Shown here piece after piece: positions 48,610 through 58,201 of a DNA stretch of 64,000 bases (the stretch's first letter is position 1; every line of letters begins with the position of its first letter). The notes under the pieces were generated by a model, which saw nothing but the letters and a program-made list of their open reading frames with translations, searched no databases and had not been told where the DNA came from. This DNA is from Bradyrhizobium canariense (lineage in GTDB: Bacteria; Pseudomonadota; Alphaproteobacteria; Rhizobiales; Xanthobacteraceae): the NCBI RefSeq assembly GCF_019402665.1, contig NZ_VSST01000024.1, positions 124,001 through 188,000 of the forward strand. The letters are read 5' to 3'. Both the position numbers and the translations under genes were made by a program.

Positions 48610-49050
48610 TCATGTCTCCGTCCGCGGTTCGATCCCGTCCGCTCGATCGCCCTATTCCGGCACGACAGCCGGTACAGTCCTTCAAATAGAGCAAATTCCG
48701 TACCAAAAAAGACCCTACGCGTTGCATGCCGTGCGAATCACGGTCACTCGATTCTCCGCGATCATAGCCGATCAGTCGTAGCGAACCATGCTGTCACCCG
48801 ACTATCAAGAATTCGCTAATCGGGGAGCGCCGGCTACCCGTGACAATACCGTGATTTCCGGTCTTGGCACGGGCGAAGTGATCGAAATCACCCCGGCGTT
48901 GCTGGATTGCCACGAAAAACAAGCACGAAAGCGGAACTTTCTGCCTGTCGCAGGGCGCAAAACTGCGTTTTGCGACGCGCGCACGTGTCCTTAACGTGAA
49001 CGCTCCCTGACGGTGCCGGCGATCCCAGAGGGATTGCCGGCACCGTAGTG
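48610..49050. other. 441-bp intergenic region between clpP and clpX
   Basis: Contains the clpX leader and presumably promoter, plus the clpP 3' hairpin at 49010-49046. No convincing gene: open frames here are short, overlap each other and lack ribosome sites. Confidence 0.5.
49010..49046 (-). terminator. Hairpin at the 3' end of clpP
   Basis: An 11-bp inverted repeat (ACGGTGCCGGC with GCCGGCACCGT) with an inner ATCCC/GGGAT stem, 4 bp after the clpP stop on the minus strand. There is no T-run, so it may stabilise or process the mRNA rather than terminate by itself. Confidence 0.6.
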
Positions 49051-49686
49051 CTACGGAGTCTTCGGCGCCGCGGTTTCCTCGGCGCGCTTGTCGATGACCC
49101 TGTCGACCAAACCGAACTCCTTGGCGTCGCTCGCAGTAAGGAACTTGTCGCGTTCCAGCGCGTCCTCGATCGCCTTGTAGGTCTGGCCGGTGTGCTTCAC
49201 GTAGATCTCGTTGAGCCGCTTCTTCAGGTTCAGGATTTCCTGTGCGTGCAGCATGATGTCGGTGGCCTGGCCCTGGAAGCCGCCGGAAGGTTGATGCACC
49301 ATGATGCGCGCGTTCGGCAGCGAGAAGCGCATGTCCTTCTCGCCGGCGCAGAGCAGCAGCGAGCCCATCGAGGCGGCCTGGCCCGTGCACAGCGTCGAGA
49401 CCGGCGGACGAATGAACTGCATGGTGTCGTAGATCGCGAGGCCCGACGTCACCACGCCGCCCGGCGAGTTGATGTACATCGAGATTTCCTTCTTCGGATT
49501 TTCCGCCTCAAGGAACAACAGCTGCGCGACGATCAGCGTCGACATGCCGTCCTCGACCGGCCCGGTCAGGAAGATGATGCGCTCTTTCAGAAGGCGCGAG
49601 AAAATGTCGTAGGCGCGCTCGCCACGGTTGGTCTGCTCGACCACCATGGGCACGAGGTTCATGTAGGTTTCAACCGGATCGCGCAT
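49051..49686 (-). CDS. clpP: ATP-dependent Clp protease proteolytic subunit ClpP
   Basis: 211-residue serine protease forming the tetradecameric chamber. The catalytic triad is S106 (QAASMGS), H131 (MVHQPSGG) and D180. Start [14 protein letters not shown] and the short propeptide-like N-terminus are as usual. It lies between tig and clpX on the minus strand, the common arrangement of this cluster. Confidence 0.98.
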   Translation of the reverse strand: MRDPVETYMNLVPMVVEQTNRGERAYDIFSRLLKERIIFLTGPVEDGMSTLIVAQLLFLEAENPKKEISMYINSPGGVVTSGLAIYDTMQFIRPPVSTLCTGQAASMGSLLLCAGEKDMRFSLPNARIMVHQPSGGFQGQATDIMLHAQEILNLKKRLNEIYVKHTGQTYKAIEDALERDKFLTASDAKEFGLVDRVIDKRAEETAAPKTP

Positions 49687-49782
49687 GAGTCACCTAGGGT
49701 TTTGAAGAGGCGGACATCGCCAGGCCCGGCTGCCAGTCGGGGCTGGATCTGCCGGAAGGCCGATGGACGTCCCGTGATGCAG

Positions 49783-49808
49783 GAACTTGGTAGAAGAACT
49801 TGGTAGAA
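49783..49808. repeat. Perfect 13-bp tandem duplication upstream of clpP
   Basis: GAACTTGGTAGAA occurs twice in direct tandem (49783-49795 and 49796-49808), about 100 bp before the clpP start. Its place in the likely promoter region makes a regulator site possible; slippage is the simpler explanation. Confidence 0.75.
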
Positions 49809-49962
49809 GCAGAAGGCGTAGCGACAGATATAGCCCAATTCGCGCCTGACAAGTGCGGAGCGAATTAAGGCTTAATCCGTGAGGCAGTTGAAGCTGATTC
49901 GTACAAAGAGGCCCAGCCGGCCACCTGGCTAGCTCGACCTCTTCGCTGATCATCCTTAATGC

Positions 49963-49998
49963 AAGGCTATCCCAAAGGCTCTCCTAAAGGCTCTTCTG
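49963..49998. repeat. Three 12-bp tandem units after tig
   Basis: AAGGCTATCCCA, AAGGCTCTCCTA and AAGGCTCTTCTG follow one another with an exact 12-base period, immediately 3' of the tig stop (50005 on the minus strand). Confidence 0.7.
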
Positions 49999-50004
49999 GA
50001 GCCC

Positions 50005-51366
50005 TCAGGCGGCGGTCTTTTCCGCCTCGTCGTCCTTGTAGAGATCGTCGCGCGAGACCTTCTTCTCAGTCACCTTGGCAAGCTCGAGGATGAAGTCGAC
50101 GACCTTGTCCTCATAGATCGGTGCACGAAGCTGGGCCAACGCTTGGGCGTTGCTGCGGTAATAGTCCCAGACCTCCTTCTCGCGGCCCGGCATCGAGCGC
50201 GCCCGCTCGATCACGGCGCGGCCGACCTCGTCGTCGGTCACGGAGATCTTGTTCTTCTCGCCGATCTCGGAGAGCACGAGCCCCAGCCGCACGCGGCGGT
50301 CGGCGATCTTACGGTACTCTTCCTTGGCGGCGTCTTCAGTGGTGTCCTCGTCGGCGAAGGTCTTGCCGGCGGAGTCCATCTCGGCCTTCACCGAGTTCCA
50401 CATCAGATTGAACTCCTCGTCGACCAGCGAGGGCGGAGCCTCGAAGCGATGGGCCTCGTCGAGGCGGTCGAGCAGCGCGCGCTTGACGCGCTGGCGCGTC
50501 GCGGTCGCGAACTCGGCGACCAGCCGCTCGCGCGCCGCTTCCTTCAGCTTGTCCAGCGATTCGAGGCCGAGCGTCTTGGCGAACTCGTCGTCGATCGCGA
50601 GATCCTGCGGCGCCTCGATCAGCGTCGCGGTGGTCTCGAACTCGGCCGGCTGGCCGGCGAGCTTATCGTTCATGTAGTTCTTGGGGAACGCCACCTTCAG
50701 CGTGCGGGTCTCGCCCGCGCCGATCCCGATGAGCTGCTCTTCGAAGCCGGGGATGAAGGTGTTGGATCCGATCACCACCTGGATGCCCTCGCCGGCGCCG
50801 CCCTCGAAGGGCTCGCCGTTGATGGTGCCCTTGAAGGCGACGGTGACGCGATCGCCCGACTCGGCCTTGGCGCCCTCGCCCTTCGCGGCATAGCCGCGGT
50901 TCGAATCGGCGATGCGCTTGATCGCCTCGTCGACGTCGGCGTCGGTGACTTCGGCGACGGGCTTCTCGACCTCGAAGGTCTTGAAGTCGGCGAGCGCGAT
51001 CGACGGCACCACCTCGATCGCAACCGTATAGGTCAGGTCGGTTTTGCCGTTGAGCAGCTCCTCGACCTCGGCCTGCTCGGTCGGCATGGTGATCTTGGGT
51101 TCGGTCGCAAGGCGGAAGCCGCGCTCGGAGAACAGCTGCGTGTTGGTGTCACGAATGGTCTGGTCGATGGTCTCGGCCATCACCGAGCGGCCATAGACCT
51201 TCTTGAGGTGCGTGACCGGCACCTTGCCGGGACGGAAGCCGTTGATGCGAACCTTGTCCTTGAGGTCGACGAGCTTGGCACCGGCCTTGGCGTCGAGATC
51301 AGACGCGGGAACGCTGATCTTGAACTCGCGCTTCAAACCTTCCGAGAGGGTTTCTGTGACCTGCAT
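50005..51366 (-). CDS. tig: Trigger factor
   Basis: 453-residue ribosome-associated chaperone and peptidyl-prolyl isomerase. The ribosome-docking signature is GFRPGKVP (about 43-50), the FKBP-like PPIase domain follows at about 155-245 ([21 protein letters not shown]), and the C-terminal chaperone arms end in EKTAA. The start [11 protein letters not shown] is chosen as the family N-terminus; the frame runs further upstream into tRNA-Leu and must not be used. It heads the tig-clpP-clpX-lon cluster. Confidence 0.97.
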   Translation of the reverse strand: MQVTETLSEGLKREFKISVPASDLDAKAGAKLVDLKDKVRINGFRPGKVPVTHLKKVYGRSVMAETIDQTIRDTNTQLFSERGFRLATEPKITMPTEQAEVEELLNGKTDLTYTVAIEVVPSIALADFKTFEVEKPVAEVTDADVDEAIKRIADSNRGYAAKGEGAKAESGDRVTVAFKGTINGEPFEGGAGEGIQVVIGSNTFIPGFEEQLIGIGAGETRTLKVAFPKNYMNDKLAGQPAEFETTATLIEAPQDLAIDDEFAKTLGLESLDKLKEAARERLVAEFATATRQRVKRALLDRLDEAHRFEAPPSLVDEEFNLMWNSVKAEMDSAGKTFADEDTTEDAAKEEYRKIADRRVRLGLVLSEIGEKNKISVTDDEVGRAVIERARSMPGREKEVWDYYRSNAQALAQLRAPIYEDKVVDFILELAKVTEKKVSRDDLYKDDEAEKTAA

Positions 51367-51539
51367 GGTGTCCAATCTTCTTCTCGTTCGGTCCCGGCGC
51401 GCATGCGTCGGGACGCTGTCATTAATCGATCCGGCGCGAGGCGAGCGCCTCAACGCCGGTGGTTCATCGGACCGGCTTCCGGCGGACAAACATCCGCGCG
51501 GGAGCAGATCGCGTAATCCGTGCAAACGCTGAAAGCGCT

Positions 51540-51624
51540 TGGTGCGGGCGGAGGGACTCGAACCCCCACAACTTTCGTCACTGGAACCTAAATCCAGCGC
51601 GTCTACCAGTTCCGCCACGCCCGC
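51540..51624 (-). tRNA. tRNA-Leu (TAG)
   Basis: 85-nt class II tRNA with encoded CCA. Acceptor GCGGGCG/CGCCCGC, anticodon stem CTGGA/TCCAG with loop TTTAGGT (anticodon TAG), a long variable arm (TGACGAAAGTTGT region) and the TTCGAGTC T-loop are present. Confidence 0.96.
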
Positions 51625-51776
51625 GTAAATTTGCATCAAGACCGGCCGCGATGCCGCGGGCGGCGGGCTTATAGCATGTGCCCGCCTGTTCGCAGCAAAA
51701 AAATGGCCCGATAGAGGCAGGCTTCAACTAGGCACGACGGCTGGACTTATCCAGCACGGCGTGGTCGGGATCGGCC

Positions 51777-53093
51777 ATGAGAACGCGGATTTTCGACCCG
51801 ACGAGGCGCGAGGTTTTGGCCGGGCTTGGAGCGGGACTGGGCGCCTCTGCGGCCGGGCTGATGGCGGGCGGCGCAGTCCCGGCCATGACCGCCCAACTCG
51901 CCCTTCAGGCAAGGCCGGCGACGTTGGCTCTGAGGCCGGGTCAGCCGGCTACACCGATCTGGGAGCTGGCCGCCGTAAGCCACCTCGGGGATGTCCGTCT
52001 CAAACGTGGCGACCGCTGCGAGGTGGTCTTTCGCAACGGCCTGCCCGTACCGCTTGCACCAGTCTGGTACGGCCTCAATGGCCCGGACGCGGCCGACCCG
52101 CTTCGAGGACGCGCCCCGACGGCCCCGGACGCGACGGAAACATCAATTATTTCAGTGCCAAACGCAGGAACCCTGCTGGCCGACTTTCGCCTGTTCGAGG
52201 ACAGCCTGAAGCAGCCCGCGCGCCCGCTTCCGATCATCGCCACCGAGACCAACGCGGTCGCCGCCGATCGCGACGTGGTCCTCTTGATCGAGGAATGGCG
52301 GCTGCGGCCGGATGGGACCGCGCTTCTCCCGGGCCGGGACCCGAAGGACACGTCCCCGCTCTATACAATCAACGGAACGACTTCATTCGAACTCTCAGCT
52401 TCGGCGAATGAGCGGCTGCGGCTGCGCTTTATCAACGGCTCGCAACGTTCTGTTCTGGCGATCAAATTGGAAAGTCACGAGGTCCAGGTGCTGGCCTTGG
52501 ACGGACAGCCGGCTGAGCCGTTCCCGGCTCGCAACGGCGCCCTGGTGCTGGCTCCCGGCGCACGCGCCGACGCCTTCGTGGATGCGGCCACATCGGCCCC
52601 ATTCCTGCTGCATGACGGCAATGAGGCGCGCCAGGTCGGCCGCCTGACGGTCTCCGGCAAGCTTGAGCGGCGCGCGCCGCTGTTGCCGCCGCAGCCGCTC
52701 CCTCCGAATGACCTGCCCGAGCGACTCGATCTGAAAGGCGCCCTGCGGTTCGATGTCGCGCTCGGGGCAGCCGACGCCGGGTGGGTACTGCCCGCAAATT
52801 TCTCGACGTCCTCCGCCCCCGCTTTTCGCACCAAGGCCGGCCGCACCGTCGTGCTGGCGCTCAAGAACCCCGCACCCGTCGCCATCGTCGTCCATCTGCA
52901 CGGCCACCATTTCCGCCTGCTCGACAAGCTCGACGACGGTTGGAAGCCCTATTGGCTCGACACGCTCGCGATCGAACCCGGCCAGACTCAGCGCATCGCG
53001 TTCGCTGCGGCCTCCCCCGGGCGATGGCTGATCGAAACCGTCGTAACCGAATGGGCCGCCCCGCGGCTGGTGCGCTGGTACGGGGTGGAGTGA
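51777..53093 (+). CDS. Multicopper-oxidase-like protein lacking most copper ligands (SufI/FtsP-like)
   Basis: 438-residue protein with a twin-arginine signal (TRREVLAGLGAGLG, residues 9-22) and three cupredoxin-like domains. The usual copper sites are lost: the HWHG position reads WYGLNG (97-102), the WYHSH position reads LADFR (134-138), and the C-terminal HCH block reads IET (419-421). Only H373 and H375 in VVHLHGHHF remain of the HPxHLHG motif, where the His-Pro is replaced. This decay is like SufI/FtsP, which has no oxidase activity and works in cell division. A structural or divisome role is possible; laccase activity is unlikely. Confidence 0.85.
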   Translation: MRTRIFDPTRREVLAGLGAGLGASAAGLMAGGAVPAMTAQLALQARPATLALRPGQPATPIWELAAVSHLGDVRLKRGDRCEVVFRNGLPVPLAPVWYGLNGPDAADPLRGRAPTAPDATETSIISVPNAGTLLADFRLFEDSLKQPARPLPIIATETNAVAADRDVVLLIEEWRLRPDGTALLPGRDPKDTSPLYTINGTTSFELSASANERLRLRFINGSQRSVLAIKLESHEVQVLALDGQPAEPFPARNGALVLAPGARADAFVDAATSAPFLLHDGNEARQVGRLTVSGKLERRAPLLPPQPLPPNDLPERLDLKGALRFDVALGAADAGWVLPANFSTSSAPAFRTKAGRTVVLALKNPAPVAIVVHLHGHHFRLLDKLDDGWKPYWLDTLAIEPGQTQRIAFAAASPGRWLIETVVTEWAAPRLVRWYGVE

Positions 53094-53103
53094 GGGGCTC
53101 CGA

Positions 53104-53391
53104 CTAGGCGTGCGGCTTGGCTGTGAGTTCGATCCCGAGCGCCTTCATCACCGCAATAGTCGTTTTCAGCGTCGGATTGCCGTTGGTGCTGAACGAGCGA
53201 TAGAGCTGCTCGCGAGAAAGACCAGTCTCTTTGGCGATCTGCGTCATCCCCTTGGCGCGGGCGACGACCCCAAGTGCATGGGCGATATAGGCCGCATCCT
53301 CGGTCTTGAACGCCTCTTCCATGAACACGGCAATGGCCTCGTCGGACTGCAGGTCTTCGGCCGGGTCATAGGTCGTCAGCTTCTCGCCCAT
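53104..53391 (-). CDS. Antitoxin of HigA/addiction-module type
   Basis: 95 residues from ATG 53391 (MGEKLTTYDPAEDLQSD). A helix-turn-helix is visible in GMTQIAKETGLSREQLYRSFS, followed by NPTLKTTIAVMKALG, the pattern of the addiction-module antidote group paired with RelE/HigB-like toxins. The start is one base after the toxin stop. It appears intact. It probably represses its own operon through the inverted repeat at 53687-53704. Confidence 0.86.
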   Translation of the reverse strand: MGEKLTTYDPAEDLQSDEAIAVFMEEAFKTEDAAYIAHALGVVARAKGMTQIAKETGLSREQLYRSFSTNGNPTLKTTIAVMKALGIELTAKPHA

Positions 53392-53392
53392 C

Positions 53393-53685
53393 TCATTCGC
53401 TCCACATCTCGGCAAGGCGCTTCGCCGCCTTGATGTCTTTCACCTGCGTGCTCTTGTCGCCCCCGCACAGCAAAACGATGGTCGCGTTGCCCCGCTTCCG
53501 AAAATAGATGCGATATCCGGGCCCGTGATGAATACGCAGCTCGCTCACACGGTCGCCCACCGGTTCGACGTCGCCTGCGTGCCCATGAGCCAACCGATCC
53601 AATCGCGAAGCAATCAGCGCTCTGGCACGCTCATCCTTGAGACGTGATCGCCACTTCCGAAACGTCTCAGTCTGCTTTCAATCAC
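53393..53685 (-). pseudogene. HigB/RelE-type toxin, probable frameshifted pseudogene
   Basis: The C-terminal 69 residues (from a TTG at 53602) match the addiction-module killer family: LRIHHGPGYRIYF, LLCGGDKSTQVKDIKAAKRL. The family is about 97 residues. The missing N-terminus is present in the DNA: KQTETFRKWRSRLKDERARA is readable directly upstream in the same frame, but it meets a TGA and has no start codon. A GTG at 53685 with ATT GAA would supply the expected start (GTG-ATT-GAA), one base out of frame; the 293-bp span equals 98 codons less one base. I infer a single-base deletion near codon 4. The remaining TTG-started fragment could still be made but lacks the first helix. Confidence 0.68.
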
Positions 53686-53686
53686 A

Positions 53687-53704
53687 TGTAGTTTTTAGAC
53701 TACA
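53687..53704. promoter_or_regulatory. Inverted repeat, probable toxin-antitoxin operator
   Basis: TGTAGT (53687-53692) and ACTACA (53699-53704) are perfect inverted copies 6 bp apart, immediately upstream of the toxin GTG. HigA-type antitoxins bind such palindromes at their own promoter; assignment by position. Confidence 0.55.
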
Positions 53705-53709
53705 ATTGT

Positions 53710-54159
53710 TCACAAATGAAGTGGCCTACGCATCCAGAGGTACCGAGCGTCGGGTTCTTTCTCCTCGTTTCGGGTCCCGTTGGTCTGCTCGATCAACGTA
53801 AACCCGCGCGCTTCATAGAAGCGCCTTGCGCGCGCATTGCACTGGAAGGTCCAGAGCTCCAGCCGTTCGTTGGCATGCTTGGCGACGTCGAGAAGTTCGG
53901 CGCCAGTCCCCCGCCCTTGAACAGCGGGAAGCACGTAAAGCTGCTCGATCCAGCCGTCACGGAAAGCGATGATCCCGCTCAGTACATCGCCGTTGAAGCG
54001 TCCCCACACGCGGCACGTCGCGAACACATGCTCGCGGTAGAACCAGTGATCCTCGTCCGGCGTATGCAGCCCAGCGAGCCAGGGCATCGCATGGTCGAAT
54101 GCAGCCCGGTGAACCTGCGCCGCCGCGCCCATATCGGTGAGCGCGAGCTGCCTGAGCAT
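53710..54159 (-). CDS. GNAT-family N-acetyltransferase
   Basis: 149 residues from ATG 54159, which overlaps the nnrD stop as TGATG. The acetyl-CoA-binding motif is VQGRGTGAELL (about residues 80-90), preceded by the beta4 strand IEQLYVLPA and followed by NARARRFYEARGF, all typical of GNAT. Substrate is unknown. It is translationally coupled to nnrD and transcribed on the minus strand. Confidence 0.9.
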   Translation of the reverse strand: MLRQLALTDMGAAAQVHRAAFDHAMPWLAGLHTPDEDHWFYREHVFATCRVWGRFNGDVLSGIIAFRDGWIEQLYVLPAVQGRGTGAELLDVAKHANERLELWTFQCNARARRFYEARGFTLIEQTNGTRNEEKEPDARYLWMRRPLHL

Positions 54160-55658
54160 CAATATTCAATCCCCAGCGCATTATAGATCCGCCGGTGCAC
54201 GGCCGGCAGCGTCTCGGTGAGATCCTCTGCTATCAGGCCCGGTCCCGCCTCGCTCGCCGCTTCGCCATGCATCCACACAGCGATGCTGGCGGCTTCGAAT
54301 GCCGGCACGCCTTGCGCCAGCAGCCCTGCGATGATGCCGGCGAGCACGTCGCCGGCACCCGCGGTGGCGAGCCAGGGCGGCGCGTTGGCGGCGATGGTGG
54401 CGCGGCCGTCGGGCGCGGCAATCGTGGTGTCCGCGCCCTTCAGCAGCACGACCGCGCCGGAGCGTTCGGCGGCGGCGCGCACGCGCTCGATCTTCGAGCG
54501 CCCCGGATGTTTATTGCTGAGGTCGGAGAACAGCCGCGGGAACTCGCCCTCGTGCGGCGTCAGCACTACCGCCTTGTCCTGCGACGTCTTGATCGATTCG
54601 AACAGGCGCTCGGGATTGGCGGCAAAGCTCGTCAGCGCATCCGCGTCGAGCACCAGGCGCCGCTGCGCGCTAAGCGCTGTGTGGACGAGATCGCAGGTGC
54701 GCTCGCCGACCCCCGCGCCGGGGCCGATCATGCAGGTGTTGTAGCGCTTGTCACCGAGCAGCTCGCCGAACTCGATGGCGGTATCGACGGGGCGAACCAT
54801 CACCGCGGTGAGCGCAGCCGCATTGATCGCCAGCGCATCACGCGGCGTGGCCAGAGTCACCAGGCCCGCCCCGGCGCGCAACGCCCCGCGCGCGGCGAGC
54901 CGCGCCGCACCGGTCGCCGCCGCATCGCCCGACACCGCCAGCACATGGCCTCGCGCGTATTTATGGCCGTCGATGCGCGGCACCGGAAAGGCTGCGCCCC
55001 AGAAGTCCGGATCGTTCTCGAAAATCTGCGGCGCGATCTCGTCCAGCACCTGCGCCTCGATGCCGATGTCGGCGACGCGGACCTGGCCGCAATGCATGCG
55101 CCCCGGCAGCAGCAGATGCGCCGGCTTCTTGCGGAAGAAGGTGACGGTCTCGGTGGCGTTCACCGCCACGCCCAGCACGGCCGCGCTGGTGCCGTTGATG
55201 CCGCTTGGCAGATCGACCGCGAGCACCGGCGCACCGTTGGCGTTGATCGCCTCGATCATCTCACGTGCCTCGCCGTCGACCGGACGGCTGAGGCCCGCGC
55301 CGAACAGCGCATCGATGATCAGCGCCGGTCGCCCGATCGCCTGCGGGTTGAACGGGAGCACCGGGTGTTTCCAGCCCCGTGCCGCCGAGGCCGCATCGCC
55401 CTGGAGCTGGTCCCGCTCGCACATCAGGATGACCGAGACCTCGCGGCCTTGCGCGGCGAGCTCGGCGGCTGCGACAAAACCGTCCCCACCGTTGTTGCCG
55501 GGGCCGGCCACGATCAGGATCGGCCCCTCCTCCACCAGCGCGTTGGCGGCCTCGGCGACCGCCTGGCCAGCACTGAGCATCAGCTTGAAGCCGGGGGTGC
55601 CTGCCGCAATGCTGAGCTGGTCGGCACGCTGCATTTCGGCGTTGGTCAGAACTTCCAT
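54159..55658 (-). CDS. nnrD: Bifunctional NAD(P)H-hydrate epimerase / ADP-dependent dehydratase
   Basis: 499-residue fusion repairing damaged NAD(P)HX. The N-terminal YjeF_N epimerase domain shows GPGNNGGDGFVAAAEL (about residues 54-69) and LPSGINGTS. The C-terminal ADP-dependent dehydratase (ribokinase-like) shows HKYARGHVLAVSG, GPGAGVGE and GAGDVLAGIIAGLLAQG. The start MEVLTNAEMQRAD (55658) is family-like; upstream frame is not conserved. It lies divergent from glnB and overlaps the GNAT gene by one base. Confidence 0.96.
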   Translation of the reverse strand: MEVLTNAEMQRADQLSIAAGTPGFKLMLSAGQAVAEAANALVEEGPILIVAGPGNNGGDGFVAAAELAAQGREVSVILMCERDQLQGDAASAARGWKHPVLPFNPQAIGRPALIIDALFGAGLSRPVDGEAREMIEAINANGAPVLAVDLPSGINGTSAAVLGVAVNATETVTFFRKKPAHLLLPGRMHCGQVRVADIGIEAQVLDEIAPQIFENDPDFWGAAFPVPRIDGHKYARGHVLAVSGDAAATGAARLAARGALRAGAGLVTLATPRDALAINAAALTAVMVRPVDTAIEFGELLGDKRYNTCMIGPGAGVGERTCDLVHTALSAQRRLVLDADALTSFAANPERLFESIKTSQDKAVVLTPHEGEFPRLFSDLSNKHPGRSKIERVRAAAERSGAVVLLKGADTTIAAPDGRATIAANAPPWLATAGAGDVLAGIIAGLLAQGVPAFEAASIAVWMHGEAASEAGPGLIAEDLTETLPAVHRRIYNALGIEY

Positions 55659-56379
<721 letters not shown>

Positions 56380-56421
56380 GCCGGGTGCTATCCCGCATTT
56401 TGCGACATTCTGACAAGAAAT

Positions 56422-56449
56422 AGGCTGCTTCGGCGGCCTCATTTTGTTT
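56422..56449 (+). terminator. Weak terminator/attenuator between glnB and glnA
   Basis: AGGCTGC-TTCG-GCGGCCT hairpin (one G-T pair) followed by CATTTTGTTTG, in the 149-bp gap. It may reduce read-through from glnB or let glnA be controlled separately. Confidence 0.5.
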
Positions 56450-56528
56450 GTGCCTCGCGCGCCTCAAGAAGCGTGAACACGGTCGCTTGAAGCTTGGAAA
56501 CCGACCCGCAGAGCCAAAAGGGGTATGC

Positions 56529-57938
56529 ATGAAGACCGCCAAAGACGTCCTGAAATCGATCAAGGACAACGACGTCAAATACGTCGACCTGCGCTTCACC
56601 GATCCGCGCGGCAAGTGGCAGCACGTCACCTTCGACATCAGCATGATCGATGAAGACATTTTCGCCGAAGGAACGATGTTCGACGGCTCCTCGATCGCCG
56701 GCTGGAAGGCGATCAACGAGTCCGACATGTGCCTGATGCCCGATCCGGTGACCGCGACGATCGATCCGTTCTTCGCCGAGACCACCATGGTCATCACCTG
56801 CGACGTGCTTGAGCCGACCACCGGCGAGCCCTACAACCGAGACCCCCGCGGCATCGCCAAGAAGGCCGAGGCGATGGTGAAGTCGATGGGCGTCGGCGAC
56901 ACCGTGTTCGTCGGCCCCGAAGCCGAGTTCTTCGTGTTCGACGACGTGCGCTTCTCCGCCAACCCCTACAGCACCGGCTTCCGTCTCGACTCCTCGGAGC
57001 TGCCGACCAACTCTGACACCGAATATGAAGGCGGCAACCTCGGCCACCGCGTCCGTACCAAGGGCGGCTACTTCCCGGTGCCGCCGCAGGATTCCGTGCA
57101 GGACATGCGCTCGGAGATGCTCGGCGCCATGGCCAAGATGGGCGTCAAGGTCGAGAAGCACCATCACGAAGTCGCCTCCGCCCAGCACGAGCTCGGCATG
57201 AAGTTCGACACGCTGACCTTGATGGCCGACCACATGCAGATCTACAAATACTGCATCCACCAGGTCGCGCACATCTACGGCAAGACCGCCACCTTCATGC
57301 CGAAGCCGGTCTTCGGCGACAACGGCTCGGGCATGCACGTGCACCAGTCGATCTGGAAGGACGGCAAGCCGGTGTTCGCCGGCAACAAATACGCCGACCT
57401 GTCGGAGACCTGCCTCCATTACATCGGCGGCATCATCAAGCACGCCAAGGCGATCAACGCCTTCACCAACCCGTCGACCAACTCCTACAAGCGTCTGGTC
57501 CCGGGCTACGAGGCTCCCGTGCTGCTCGCCTATTCCGCGCGCAACCGCTCGGCCTCCTGCCGCATCCCCTACACCGCTTCGCCGAAGGCCAAGCGCGTCG
57601 AGGTGCGTTTCCCAGATCCGCTCGCCAATCCCTATCTCGGCTTCGCCGCGATGCTGATGGCCGGCCTCGACGGTATCAAGAACAAGATCGATCCGGGTCC
57701 GGCAATGGACAAGGACCTCTACGATCTGCCGAAGGAAGAGCTGAAGCAGATCCCGACCGTGTGCGGCAGCTTGCGCGAGGCGCTGGAAAACCTCGACAAG
57801 GACCGCGGCTTCCTCAAGAACGGCGGCGTGTTCGACGACGACTTCATCGACGCTTACATCGAGCTGAAGATGACCGAAGTCGCCCGCTTCGAAATGACCC
57901 CGCATCCGGTCGAGTTCGAAATGTACTATTCGGGCTAA
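56529..57938 (+). CDS. glnA: Glutamine synthetase type I
   Basis: 469-residue dodecameric enzyme forming glutamine from glutamate and ammonium. Catalytic motifs are [18 protein letters not shown], the [10 protein letters not shown] site and NRSASCRIP. The adenylylation Tyr is at 398 (DLYDLP), so the enzyme can be regulated by GlnE. The start ATG 56529 ([10 protein letters not shown]) is the family N-terminus. It is cotranscribed with, or follows, glnB. Confidence 0.98.
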   Translation: MKTAKDVLKSIKDNDVKYVDLRFTDPRGKWQHVTFDISMIDEDIFAEGTMFDGSSIAGWKAINESDMCLMPDPVTATIDPFFAETTMVITCDVLEPTTGEPYNRDPRGIAKKAEAMVKSMGVGDTVFVGPEAEFFVFDDVRFSANPYSTGFRLDSSELPTNSDTEYEGGNLGHRVRTKGGYFPVPPQDSVQDMRSEMLGAMAKMGVKVEKHHHEVASAQHELGMKFDTLTLMADHMQIYKYCIHQVAHIYGKTATFMPKPVFGDNGSGMHVHQSIWKDGKPVFAGNKYADLSETCLHYIGGIIKHAKAINAFTNPSTNSYKRLVPGYEAPVLLAYSARNRSASCRIPYTASPKAKRVEVRFPDPLANPYLGFAAMLMAGLDGIKNKIDPGPAMDKDLYDLPKEELKQIPTVCGSLREALENLDKDRGFLKNGGVFDDDFIDAYIELKMTEVARFEMTPHPVEFEMYYSG

Positions 57939-57963
57939 ACGGCCCGAACGACCGCGACACACG

Positions 57964-57989
57964 AAAGGCGCCCCTCGGGGCGCCTTTTT
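57964..57989 (+). terminator. Rho-independent terminator of glnA
   Basis: AAAGGCGCCCC-TC-GGGGCGCCTTTTT hairpin, 25 bp after the glnA stop. Confidence 0.9.
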
Positions 57990-58143
57990 GATTGTGGTCC
58001 TCGACTTTCGTTCTGTGTCTGACTCCACTTCGTTCTCAAAGAACGAATCGGAATCGAGAAAACCGGCGCGCACCATTTCTTGATAACTGGTTTATTACGC
58101 CCGAGAGATCGAGGCCGCCTTCACGCCGTCACCCGACAGCGAC

Positions 58144-58173
58144 TGGATTTGCTTCGCTGCGCTCACGATGACG
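58144..58173. repeat. Short interspersed repeat, Bradyrhizobium-like
   Basis: TGGATTTGCTTCGCTGCGCT followed by CACGATGACG resembles a short dispersed intergenic sequence I recall from Bradyrhizobium. Only one copy is in this window, so the repeat status is unverified. Confidence 0.35.
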
Positions 58174-58201
58174 ATGGTTATGGGCCTCGGCGCGCTCGCA
58201 G

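Larger units (their letters stand above)
49687..50004. other. 318-bp intergenic region between tig and clpP, with tandem repeats
   Basis: Upstream region of clpP. It holds a perfect 13-bp tandem duplication at 49783-49808 and three 12-bp units at 49963-49998 directly after the tig stop. AT content is higher around 49800-49960. No gene or typical promoter was assigned. Confidence 0.55.

Noticed and set aside
53393..53602. Toxin as a normal 69-residue gene starting at TTG
   Set aside because: It lacks about 28 conserved N-terminal residues whose codons are present just upstream in the same frame behind a stop, so a frameshift is the better reading.
58029..58047. Perfect 8-bp hairpin TTCGTTCT / AGAACGAA downstream of glnA
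   Set aside because: Lies beyond the strong glnA terminator, has no T-run and no gene dependent on it; possibly chance or a repeat.
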